Origin: CAZMXS01 sp964570325
GTDB taxonomy: Bacteria > Verrucomicrobiota > Kiritimatiellia > CAIQIC01 > CAZMXS01
Assembly (NCBI GenBank): GCA_964570325.1
Contig: CAZMXS010000061.1
Span: 1 to 27,517 of the forward strand
DNA length: 27,517 nucleotides
Direction of reading: 5' to 3'
The stretch's first letter is position 1. Each line of letters opens with the position of its first letter. The position numbers and the translations under genes are program-made. A model generated the notes under the pieces. The model was not told where the DNA came from, searched no databases, and was given only the letters and a program-made list of their open reading frames with translations. This document shows positions 6,206 to 14,361 of the stretch, in pieces.

Positions 6206-9200
6206 GTGTCCGATAAATTTCAAGTTCTGGCGACGGAGCAACTGGCCCACTGGGTTTTTACCGAACTGGGAAAATGCGATTCGATCTTCGGCATCCCGCG
6301 CGCGCATTTTTTCGTTCCACGCGCAACCGACCGTTTCCGCACCACGGTTTACGGGCAACCCCTGGAAACGCCGTTCGGCGTCGCCGCCGGCCCGCACTCC
6401 CAGATGGCCCAGAACATCATCGCGGCCTGGCTTTGCGGCGCGCGCTTCATCGAACTCAAGACGGTCCAGACGCTGGACGAATTGGACGTCTCGAAACCCT
6501 GCATTGACCTGGAGGACGAGGGTTACAACGTCGAGTGGTCCCAGGAACTCAAGGTCCACGAATCGTTCGCGGAATACCTGCGCGCATGGGTGCTGATCCA
6601 CGCCCTGCACCGCAAGCTCGGCCTGCCGGGCGACCGGCCGGGGATGATCTTCAACATGAGCGTCGGCTACAACCTGGAAGGCATCCTCAAGCCGAATGTT
6701 CAATGGTACCTCGACCGGATGGGCGGCGCCCCCGAAGAGCTGGCGCGATGCGTGGATGCGGTCGCCGTTTTCTATCCGGACGTTCGTAAAATCGCCATCC
6801 CGGACCGCATGTCCGACAACGTCACGCTCTCGACCATGCACGGTTGCCCGCCGGAGGAGATCGAGAAGATCTCGTTGTACCTCATCAACGACCGGGGCCT
6901 GCACACCAATGTCAAGCTGAACCCAACCCTGCTCGGGCCCGAACGCCTGCGCGAGATTTTGAACCGGATCACCGGTTATCGGGAGGTTGTCGTGCCGGAT
7001 GCCGCCTTCGGCCATGACCTGAAGTATGCCGACGCGCTCGGAATCATCCGCAATCTCTCCGCGGCCGCGGCCAAGCGGGGGGTCCAGTTCGGCGTGAAAC
7101 TCTCCAACACGCTGGAGGTGGAGAATTGGCGCGATGTCTTCAATCCCAAGGAAAAGATGATGTATATGTCGGGTCGCGCCCTCCACGCGGTGACCGTGAA
7201 CCTCGCCGCCCGACTGGCCGCGGAATTCCACGGCGGGTTGATGATGTCGTTCTCCGCCGGGGCCGATGCGTTCAACGTCGCGCGCCTGTTGGCCGCCGGT
7301 ATGCGCACGATCACCGTCTGCTCGGATATTCTCAAGACCGGCGGCTATATGCGGTTGACGCAGTATGTCGAACAGACGGCTGCCGCGCTCACGCAGGCGG
7401 GCGCCGCCGGGCTCGACGAATACATCCAGGCGATGGCGGGCTTGGACGACTCGCGCGCGGCGGCGCTGGCCAATCTGCAACAGTACGCGCAAGCGGTGCT
7501 GGCCGAGCCGCGGCTGAAGAAGGGCGCGCTTGAGACCGATCGCTCCAAGACCAACCGCAAACTGGATTGGTTCGACTGCATCATGGCCCCCTGCACGGAT
7601 GAATGCCCCGTGAATCAACAAGTGCCGCAATATATGCGGCTGGTGCGGGAGGGCCGGCTGGACGAAGCGATCGCGGTCACACGCGACGACAATCCCCTGC
7701 CCGCGATCCTCGGACGCGCTTGCAACCACTTCTGCGAGTTCGCCTGTGTGCGCACGCACCTCGACGACCCGTTGGCGATCCGCGAAATGAAACGGTTCAT
7801 CATGGACGCCGAAAAGACGCCGCGCGCCCGGCCCAAGGCCAAACCGCGCAATGTTAAAGTCGCCGTGGTTGGCGGCGGGCCCTGCGGCCTGTCCATCGCC
7901 TACTTTCTCAGTCAGGCCGGGTATGCCGTCACCGTTTTTGAGGCGCGCGCCTATGTCGGCGGGATGGTCGCGGGCACGATTCCCGGTTACCGCGCTACGC
8001 AGGCGGCGATTGATCAGGATTTGCGCGTGCTCCGGGATCTGGGGGTGGAGTTGCGCTGCAACCAACAGGCCGGGCGCGACTTCACTTTGGCTGAATTGCG
8101 CCGGCAGAATTTCAAATACATCGCCCTGACGGTCGGCGCTCAGCGCGGGATGCGGCTCGGTGTCCCGGGCGAGGACAGCGCGGGCGTGCGGGATGCCCTG
8201 GACTTTCTGCGCGATGTCCGCGAGGGGCATCCGCCGCAACTGGGCGAAAAAGTCGCCGTGGTTGGCGGCGGCGACACGGCCCTGGACTGCGCGCGAACCG
8301 CGTGGCGGTTGACCGGGCGCAAGGTCACCGTCCTGTACCGGCGCACAATCGGGGAAATGCCGGCCGACCGCGAGGAGCGCACCGGCGCGCTGGATGAAGG
8401 GATCGCGATCCTGGAATTGGTCAAACCCCTGCGCGTGATCGCCGCCGGCGGCCGGATGCAGGCCTTGGAGTGTCTCCGGATGAAGCTGGGCGATAAAGAC
8501 GCCTCCGGGCGGCGACGCCCGGTGGACATTCCCGGCACCGAGTTCCAATTGCCGCTCGACGATTTGATCGTAGCCATCGGTCAGCAGGCCGAGCTGGATT
8601 TCCTTGGCGACGAACCGGTCCGGCGCAACAAGTCCGGCTACCTGGACGTGAACCCCGAAACTTTCGAGACCGCCGTGCCGAATCTTTATGCCGGCGGCGA
8701 CATCGCGTCTGATGGTCCGGCCTCGATCGTTCGGGCGCTAGGCGACGGGCGGAGGATCGCGAACGACATCCGGCGCAAGGAGGAGAAATTTGAGCCCGCA
8801 GACCGGCCGACCCCGGCCGCCGCCGACGCGGCGGAGCTGATCCGCCGCAAGGCGCGGCGTGAGTTCCGGGTGCCGGTGCCGGAGCGGCCGGCCGCCGCCC
8901 GGCGGAACTTTGAAGAGGTCGTGGCGACACTCGCGCCGGAGACGGCCGCGCGCGAGGCGTCACGCTGTCTCGAATGCGATCGGCTTTGCAGTATCTGCGC
9001 GACGGTCTGCCCGAACCGGGCGATCCTGACCTATGCCGCGCGGCCGTTCAAAATGAACCTGCCCGCTTTGCGGAAGCAGAACGGGCACTGGGTCGCCGGC
9101 GCCGGACCAGTCTTCAGCGTCGAACAGGCCTACCAGATATTGATCGTCAACGATTTCTGCAATGAGTGCGGCAACTGTGCGACCTTCTGCCCGACTGCCG

Positions 9201-9535
9201 GCCGGCCGTATAAGGACAAGCCGCGATTCTACCTGCGGCACCAGGAGTTCGAAGCCGAAAAGGACAACGCTTTCATGCTGATTCGCGCCGGCGCCGGCGG
9301 CGTGTTGCGCGCGCGGTTCGGCGGCCGGACGCATGAACTGGCGCTGAACGACAACCTGACCTATCGGCCGCCGGGCTTGGAAATCGCGCTGGATCCGGCG
9401 ACACTGGAAGTCCGCGAGATCAAGGGCGAAGGTCAGGGCGGCTCCATGGTTCTGCACGAGGTCGGCCCCATGTACGCGCTGCTCAGGAGCGTGCTGGAGT
9501 CCGTGCCGTACCTGCCGGGGGCGGAGCAAGAGTAG
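6206..9535 (+). CDS. ygfK: YgfK-type putative selenate reductase / GltD-like iron-sulfur flavoprotein
   Basis: 1109 residues from GTG 6206. Residues ~1-430 form a dihydroorotate-dehydrogenase-like barrel (ETPFGVAAGPHSQMAQNI, FIELKTVQTLDELDVSKPC). Next is a GltD-type iron-sulfur segment with C458, C463, C467 and a later ACNHFCEFAC cluster. A two-dinucleotide-domain oxidoreductase follows, with VAVVGGGPCG at 552-561 and VAVVGGGDTALD from 683 and the closing GGDIASDGPASIV. The C terminus has two 4Fe-4S motifs: C921/C924/C928/C931/C935 and C985/C988/C991/C995 (DFCNECGNCATFCP). E. coli YgfK is named putative selenate reductase subunit and is encoded among molybdoenzyme genes; its reaction is not firmly established. 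Here it stands alone with no molybdopterin subunit nearby. Expected role: NAD(P)H- or flavin-linked electron transfer in the cytoplasm. Confidence 0.88.
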   Translation: MSDKFQVLATEQLAHWVFTELGKCDSIFGIPRAHFFVPRATDRFRTTVYGQPLETPFGVAAGPHSQMAQNIIAAWLCGARFIELKTVQTLDELDVSKPCIDLEDEGYNVEWSQELKVHESFAEYLRAWVLIHALHRKLGLPGDRPGMIFNMSVGYNLEGILKPNVQWYLDRMGGAPEELARCVDAVAVFYPDVRKIAIPDRMSDNVTLSTMHGCPPEEIEKISLYLINDRGLHTNVKLNPTLLGPERLREILNRITGYREVVVPDAAFGHDLKYADALGIIRNLSAAAAKRGVQFGVKLSNTLEVENWRDVFNPKEKMMYMSGRALHAVTVNLAARLAAEFHGGLMMSFSAGADAFNVARLLAAGMRTITVCSDILKTGGYMRLTQYVEQTAAALTQAGAAGLDEYIQAMAGLDDSRAAALANLQQYAQAVLAEPRLKKGALETDRSKTNRKLDWFDCIMAPCTDECPVNQQVPQYMRLVREGRLDEAIAVTRDDNPLPAILGRACNHFCEFACVRTHLDDPLAIREMKRFIMDAEKTPRARPKAKPRNVKVAVVGGGPCGLSIAYFLSQAGYAVTVFEARAYVGGMVAGTIPGYRATQAAIDQDLRVLRDLGVELRCNQQAGRDFTLAELRRQNFKYIALTVGAQRGMRLGVPGEDSAGVRDALDFLRDVREGHPPQLGEKVAVVGGGDTALDCARTAWRLTGRKVTVLYRRTIGEMPADREERTGALDEGIAILELVKPLRVIAAGGRMQALECLRMKLGDKDASGRRRPVDIPGTEFQLPLDDLIVAIGQQAELDFLGDEPVRRNKSGYLDVNPETFETAVPNLYAGGDIASDGPASIVRALGDGRRIANDIRRKEEKFEPADRPTPAAADAAELIRRKARREFRVPVPERPAAARRNFEEVVATLAPETAAREASRCLECDRLCSICATVCPNRAILTYAARPFKMNLPALRKQNGHWVAGAGPVFSVEQAYQILIVNDFCNECGNCATFCPTAGRPYKDKPRFYLRHQEFEAEKDNAFMLIRAGAGGVLRARFGGRTHELALNDNLTYRPPGLEIALDPATLEVREIKGEGQGGSMVLHEVGPMYALLRSVLESVPYLPGAEQE

Positions 9536-9903
9536 TTCAAGGTTCCAAGTTCAAGGTTGGGGTTCCCTGCTTACTCTTGAATCTTTCTCATACTCTTACT
9601 CTCGCGCAGAGCCGGATCATGGAGAGCGCCGTGCGCGCCGCGCGGCTAACAAAGAAATAATGGACCGCTGATGACGCGGATTTCGCGGATAGCTTGGTTC
9701 CGTGTCATTTCGACGCGGCCTTCGCAGAAAGACACGGAGGAATCTCCTTTTCAGGCAGACCGCTTTGCTATCGCGTTGACCTTGCCCCCAAAACCGAGTC
9801 CAGGCGGAATGTTAGTATTCGGTCTGGCGGAAAGGAAGGAGCAAGGTCATGGGAGTGAAGTGACATAGCCCGGAGGAGATCATAAGGCCGGGTAATCCCC
9901 CGC
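9536..9903. other. 368-base gene-free stretch with short direct repeats
   Basis: No credible gene. AGTTCAAGGTT occurs at 9534-9544 (starting inside the preceding stop region) and again at 9548-9558. A pyrimidine-rich stretch 9571-9604 repeats TTACTCT/ATACTCTTACTCTC. The middle has fragments such as GATGACGCGGATTTCGCGGAT-like text that I associate with dispersed intergenic repeats in environmental genomes (impression, not searched). A 65-residue frame at 9671-9868 has no domain, signal or ribosome site and is not called. No strong terminator or promoter was found. Confidence 0.5.
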
Positions 9904-11763
9904 TCACTCCGCCGGCTTTTCCGCGTGCTTCCCCATCTTGTGGTAGCTGGTGAAGCGCTCGAACCCCTCTTTGCCCAGGTAGCGGTACAGGATCTTCTCG
10001 TCCGTCTTGGTCAGGTCTACCCAGAGCAAGCCGTCGAGGACGAAGCTGAAATCCGGGTCAATGTTGAAGGCCAGCAGCTTGCCCCCGAGCTTGAGGTACT
10101 GCTTCAACAGAATCGGAATGCCCTTGTGGTCCTGCTCGATCTCGCTGATCAGCTCGGACACCTCGTCAATGCTCTTGATCGTTCGGCTGATGGTCTGCGG
10201 GTCGCAGCTCGGGATCGAGCGTTCCCGAAGCGGATGGCGCGGTTTGATCAGGTGTGCCAGGTTGCCGACAAAGTTGTTCATTTCGAGGAACCGGACCAAA
10301 AGCTGGCGCGAAGTGGACTGGTACTCGTTGTTGATGCTGACCGGGCCGAATAGGTTGCTGTAGCGCGGGTGCCGTGCGATGTAGGCGGCGATTCCCTTCC
10401 AGAGCAGGAACAGGGCGGAATAATTCTTCTGGTATTCCGGCCGCACGAACGAGCGGCCCATTTCCAGCGCCGGGTCGAGCTGGTCCAATAACGCCCGCTT
10501 GTACTTGAACAAAGTGCTGGTGTAGAGGCCGCGGATCCCCTGCCGCCGCAGAATCACATCCGTCTGGCCCAGCCGGTAGGCGCCGACCAGTTCCTGTTGC
10601 TTGACGTTCCACACGAAAAGGTGCAGGTACTGCTTGTCGAAGCGGTCAAGGTCGCGCGCCTGACCGGTACCCTCGTTGGCCTGCCGGAAGGTCATTTCAC
10701 GCAGGCGGCCGATCTCCGGCAGGATGTTCGGGAGTTGGGCGGCGCGCGCGTAATAGACGCGGAAATCCTCCATCGCGACGATCTCTTGCTCGGCCGGCAA
10801 CGCCGCCAGGTCCGCCGCCAGCGCCGCCGCGGGCATCGGGTCGGCCAGCGGCTGCTCCACGCGCCCGAGCCGCGCCAGCGCGGGGAGTTGGAGCCGGCGG
10901 CGCAGGCGGCCGGCCGCGGAGCGGTCCTCGCGCCGGCCCAGGATGTAGGTCCGCAGGCGCAGGTAATCCATCAGGTCGGCGTTCGCATCGAAGCGTGTCA
11001 GTTTCTCCAGCGGAATCAACTGACCGACCCGCACGTGCAGTGTCTGGTGTTCTTTGTTGAGAAATTCGCGCGGCAGCATGACAGTTCGCAGGCGCGGGTG
11101 CAGCAGCCCCGCGATCTGGAACAGCGGCCCGTTGCAGCCCTCGAAATAAATCGGCAGGACCGGCGCGCCGGTATGGCGGACGAGGCGCGCGACATCTTCG
11201 CTCCAGGCGGGATCCTCGATGCGGCGTTTCTGCAGATCAATATGCGCCACCTCGCCCGCCGGGAAGATGCTCAGCAGCCCGCCGTTTTTCAACCATTTGA
11301 TGCTTTCCTTGAGCGGCCGGATATTGGAATGGGCGGCGCCGGCGGTGCCGAACGGATCCACGAAGATGAAGTACTCGCGCATCTCCGGCAGGCGCGCAAG
11401 CAGGTAGTTGGCCATAATTCGCGCATCCGGCCGGATCGAACGCAGAATCGTCGCCAGCACGACGCCCTCCATTGCGCCGAACGGATGGTTGGAGACGGTG
11501 ATGACGGCGCCGGTTCGGGGAATTCGCGCCAAGTCTTCCGGCGGAATACTGTAATTCACGTTCAGCGCCTTCAGCACCCGCGCCGGGAATGGGGTCTGCT
11601 GATCGTCCACGGCTGAAAGCTCGTCGTAAATGTCGTTCAGCCGTTCCAGGTGGAAACAGCGCTCGATCCAACCCTGCAGCAGCAAAAAAGCCTTTTGCAG
11701 AAACGGATCTTTCAGCGAGACCTTCAAGTCAAATGGCCGCGCTCTTTTTTCCGGCTTGCTCAT
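9904..11763 (-). CDS. Bifunctional acyltransferase: PlsC-like domain plus OlsB-like GNAT domain (OlsF type)
   Basis: 619 residues starting MSKPEKRARPFDLKVSL; upstream open frame to 11976 is Arg/Ala-rich non-family sequence. Residues ~60-280 form a lysophospholipid-acyltransferase domain: ITVSNHPFGAMEGVV holds catalytic H93, with Glu99 in place of the usual Asp, and IFPAGEVAH is the glycine-loop equivalent. Residues ~330-560 form an acetyltransferase-type-5 (OlsB/hemolysin-like) domain: FRQANEGTGQARDLDRFDKQ, LVGAYRLGQTDVI and LEMGRSFVRPEYQKNYSAL are its core. This order matches OlsF, which N-acylates then O-acylates ornithine to make ornithine lipids at the inner membrane. Substrate here is inferred; glycine or other amino-acid lipids are possible. 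A family-4 glycosyltransferase lies 154 bases upstream on the same strand. Confidence 0.8.
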   Translation of the reverse strand: MSKPEKRARPFDLKVSLKDPFLQKAFLLLQGWIERCFHLERLNDIYDELSAVDDQQTPFPARVLKALNVNYSIPPEDLARIPRTGAVITVSNHPFGAMEGVVLATILRSIRPDARIMANYLLARLPEMREYFIFVDPFGTAGAAHSNIRPLKESIKWLKNGGLLSIFPAGEVAHIDLQKRRIEDPAWSEDVARLVRHTGAPVLPIYFEGCNGPLFQIAGLLHPRLRTVMLPREFLNKEHQTLHVRVGQLIPLEKLTRFDANADLMDYLRLRTYILGRREDRSAAGRLRRRLQLPALARLGRVEQPLADPMPAAALAADLAALPAEQEIVAMEDFRVYYARAAQLPNILPEIGRLREMTFRQANEGTGQARDLDRFDKQYLHLFVWNVKQQELVGAYRLGQTDVILRRQGIRGLYTSTLFKYKRALLDQLDPALEMGRSFVRPEYQKNYSALFLLWKGIAAYIARHPRYSNLFGPVSINNEYQSTSRQLLVRFLEMNNFVGNLAHLIKPRHPLRERSIPSCDPQTISRTIKSIDEVSELISEIEQDHKGIPILLKQYLKLGGKLLAFNIDPDFSFVLDGLLWVDLTKTDEKILYRYLGKEGFERFTSYHKMGKHAEKPAE

Positions 11764-11917
11764 GGTAATCCACAGGCGCACCGCATCAGGCGCCCCTCCG
11801 CAGTGTGGCACTCTATCAATGAGCCGCGATTCCCCGCGAGCATATTTTAACCGCGGGATGCAAATGGGCGCCGCGCCGCGGACCCGTGGGATGGACCTTC
11901 CGGCCCGACTTGCGTGT

Positions 11918-12991
11918 TCAGCCCAGCAACGGGCCCAGCGCGGCCCGCAGTTCCGCCGCCACATCGCGCGCTTCAAAACGGGCCAGCCGCTCGCGCTGGC
12001 CGCGGATTACCGCCGCGCGGAACGGACCGTCCGCCGCCAACCGGCCCATCATCTCGGCCACCAGGTCGAAGCGCTTTTCGCGGAAGAGCACGCCGGCCCC
12101 GTCGAGGGTCTCGGGCACGGCGGCCGCGGCATAGGCCAGCACCGGCACGTCATGCACCAGGCTTTCGATCAGCGGGATGCAGAACCCTTCGTGGTCGCTC
12201 ATGCTCAAGAACAGCCGGGAGACACGGTAGCAGGCGTTCAATTCTTCCTGGCGGACGGCGCCCAGCAGTTCCACATTGCGCAGGTGGTAATCCATCATCA
12301 TGGTTAACAGCAGCGCGTGGTATTGCTCCGTGCCGGCGTACGAGCCGACGTGGATCAGCCGCGAGTTGGGCGCGACGTATTTTTGAAAATAGTGGAACGC
12401 GGCCAGCAAATCCTCGATCCGCTTGTTCGGCGCGCAGCGGCCGACGAAAATGACGTTGACCGCGCCATCGTCGTATCGCGTCAGGATGTCGCGCCGCGGC
12501 GGCGCGCGCAGGCGCGCAAGATCCAGCACCAACGGCAGCACGCGAAAGTCGCCATGGCCCAGTTTTCGTAGTTCCTCGCCGTTGAAGCGGCTGTCGGCCA
12601 GCGTCACCTCCGCCACACCCGCCAGCGCCCGGGCCTCCGCCAGGCCTTTCTCCAGGTTAAGGGCGATCTGTTCCTGGAGCCCGGCGAAATAGTGCGGCGG
12701 AGTGATATTGTGGTAGAGGAGCGCTTTGCGGCAGGGCAGTTCGGCGAAAATTCGATTGACCGGCGAGCCGATCGAAAGATGCAGCAAGGCGATGTCCTCC
12801 GGCTGAAACACGGCCCGGTCCCGAACAATGTCGCGCGCCTCGGATCGCAGATTCGAGATGATCCGGCGCTGTTCGGAGAAGATATCCGACGCATAGCCCC
12901 ACTCCCGGAAAATGCGCCGCAGGACGAGCGCCTCGTTGCTGATGGCGTCGCCCGTGCTGAATCCCGCAACCAGTTGGTGAATTGCCGGCAT
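11918..12991 (-). CDS. Family 4 glycosyltransferase
   Basis: 357 residues from ATG 12991 (MPAIHQLVAGFSTGDAIS); the frame extends to 13045 but those 18 residues do not resemble a GT start. The N-terminal Rossmann half contains ISNEALVLRRIFREWGYASDIF and the acceptor-side FAELPCRKALLYHN. The C-terminal half has the GT-B nucleotide-sugar features: INVIFVGRCAPNKRIEDLLAAF, and MSDHEGFCIPLIESL, whose acidic residues fit the E-x7-E motif of GT4. Typical products are lipopolysaccharide, capsule or glycoprotein sugars; donor and acceptor cannot be read from sequence. No membrane segment, so it acts at the cytoplasmic face. The OlsF-like gene follows on the same strand. Confidence 0.87.
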   Translation of the reverse strand: MPAIHQLVAGFSTGDAISNEALVLRRIFREWGYASDIFSEQRRIISNLRSEARDIVRDRAVFQPEDIALLHLSIGSPVNRIFAELPCRKALLYHNITPPHYFAGLQEQIALNLEKGLAEARALAGVAEVTLADSRFNGEELRKLGHGDFRVLPLVLDLARLRAPPRRDILTRYDDGAVNVIFVGRCAPNKRIEDLLAAFHYFQKYVAPNSRLIHVGSYAGTEQYHALLLTMMMDYHLRNVELLGAVRQEELNACYRVSRLFLSMSDHEGFCIPLIESLVHDVPVLAYAAAAVPETLDGAGVLFREKRFDLVAEMMGRLAADGPFRAAVIRGQRERLARFEARDVAAELRAALGPLLG

Positions 12992-13227
12992 GACCGGCGA
13001 CGATATAGCCGATCCGCGCGGCGGGCTCAAGCGGAAGAAAAACAACCCATTGCGATTTGACGCCTATTGACGCAACGGGACGGTTTCATGCCGAAGAGAT
13101 GCGCGGGACCCATTTCCCATCTGTGGATGACGGTCATCTCCGCCGTACATGTGCTTGACCTGGCGCACAATTGGAGGCAGAAAAATGATGGTTTGCTTGT
13201 GGCCGGGGTCAATAAGGAGAATCCATC

Positions 13228-14361
13228 ATGCGCGTTGTCACTCGCCTGCTTGCAACGGTGGTTTTGGCTGCGCTGGCAGGCATAGCGACCGAACGACAAT
13301 CCGTGGCGGCCGATGTCAACGCTTTCCAGACCCATTTGCTGGACCTGCAATTCTTCACACGGCCCTACGAACGCTCCGCCAATCTCGGCGGCGCTTACAT
13401 GGGCGCGCCGCCCAGCGCGGCGGCTGCGCTCCAGAATCCCGGGGCGCTCGGTTTCATTAAGGGCGCCGACCTGCTGACCTACTGGACTTTTGACTACACG
13501 CATGGCCAGGGCGACGGCCGCAACCCGCGGACGCGGCAATCGGAGAAACCCATCAGTCGGATTTCCGACGTCGGCGCGTTCGGCGCCTTCCGGCTGCGCG
13601 AATTGCCGGGCGTGGTGGCCATGGGCTTTGACGCGATGGGCAATTACCTCTCGGGCAACGATCTTTCGCGCATCGCGCAGGACGGACAACGGCTGACGCT
13701 TGCCTATGCCGTGCCGCTGACCCCGGCTTTTGCGGCCGGCTACAGCCTGGTGTATCTGAAAGACCACTTCCAATGGGGACTAACTTGGGAAGACGGGCAC
13801 ACCGGTGTGAACACGGTGAATGCGGATAGCTGGCTGCATCGGCTCGGAGTGCAGGGTCGGCTGGGACAGGTCGTCCGCTGGGGGTTGCAAGGCGAACTCG
13901 GGTTTGGCCGCGGCAATGCGGACTGGGACAACCAGATCACCGGCGGCGATGACCGATTGCGCGAGCGCGGCCTCCGCGGCGGGCTAGAATGGGATATCAG
14001 CCCCATGTTCACACTTGCCGGCGACTTTGAATGGCGCTGGCAGGAACTCAATTTCGGCGCATACCCGGCGGCCATTGGCGCGTCCGCGCAAGCGGAATGG
14101 CGCGGAGATATTTACCGGCCGATGCTCGGCCTGCGCCAGCAAATCATCCCCGGCTTGGAACTGCTGTACGGTTACCGCTATAATATCTTTCGCGCGGATA
14201 CGCTGCTCGAGCAGGACGCGGATATGGACTACAGCACCGCCGCGCTGGGCGCGGATTTCCGGTTCCTCGATATTTACCATCTGAACTGGAGCTTGGAATA
14301 CTCATGGCTTGATCCGGACGGCGCCATTATGAGCACGCTGGCGGCGAAAGCTTCTTTCTGA
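13228..14361 (+). CDS. Outer-membrane beta-barrel protein, family not recognised
   Basis: 377 residues with a Sec signal peptide: MRVVTRLLATVVLAALAGIA and a cleavage-like SVAADV near residue 29. AAGGAGA (13214-13220) lies 7 bases before the ATG. The mature protein alternates polar and hydrophobic residues in many short strands rich in Gly, Trp and Tyr (for example GLRGGLEWDISPMFTLAGDF, LELLYGYRYNIFRAD, HLNWSLEYSWLD) and ends with Phe, as expected for BamA recognition. Early residues LGGAYMGAPPSAAAALQNPGAL recall the PorV/FadL-like plug region where a flat, Asn-Pro-containing segment precedes the barrel. Role (pore, secretion accessory, or structural) is unknown. The stop codon overlaps the uvsE start. 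Confidence 0.82.
   Translation: MRVVTRLLATVVLAALAGIATERQSVAADVNAFQTHLLDLQFFTRPYERSANLGGAYMGAPPSAAAALQNPGALGFIKGADLLTYWTFDYTHGQGDGRNPRTRQSEKPISRISDVGAFGAFRLRELPGVVAMGFDAMGNYLSGNDLSRIAQDGQRLTLAYAVPLTPAFAAGYSLVYLKDHFQWGLTWEDGHTGVNTVNADSWLHRLGVQGRLGQVVRWGLQGELGFGRGNADWDNQITGGDDRLRERGLRGGLEWDISPMFTLAGDFEWRWQELNFGAYPAAIGASAQAEWRGDIYRPMLGLRQQIIPGLELLYGYRYNIFRADTLLEQDADMDYSTAALGADFRFLDIYHLNWSLEYSWLDPDGAIMSTLAAKASF

Noticed and set aside
6093..6596. Plus-strand frame beginning with a signal-peptide-like MARVRRTAPLLSLALAVIG
   Set aside because: TTG start without ribosome site; after ~25 residues it becomes the out-of-frame shadow of the YgfK-type protein.
6173..8548. 791-residue minus-strand open frame
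   Set aside because: Antisense shadow of the YgfK-type gene; composition is His/Gln/Arg-rich without domains, and all family motifs lie on the plus strand.
9671..9868. 65-residue open frame in the gap after the flavoprotein gene
   Set aside because: No ribosome site, domain or signal, and it runs through repeat-like intergenic text.
10597..11616. 339-residue plus-strand open frame
   Set aside because: Antisense to the OlsF-like gene, whose catalytic motifs are clear; the plus frame is low-complexity.
13067..13285. 72-residue plus-strand frame before the barrel gene
   Set aside because: Overlaps the barrel gene's ribosome site and start in another frame; no coding character.
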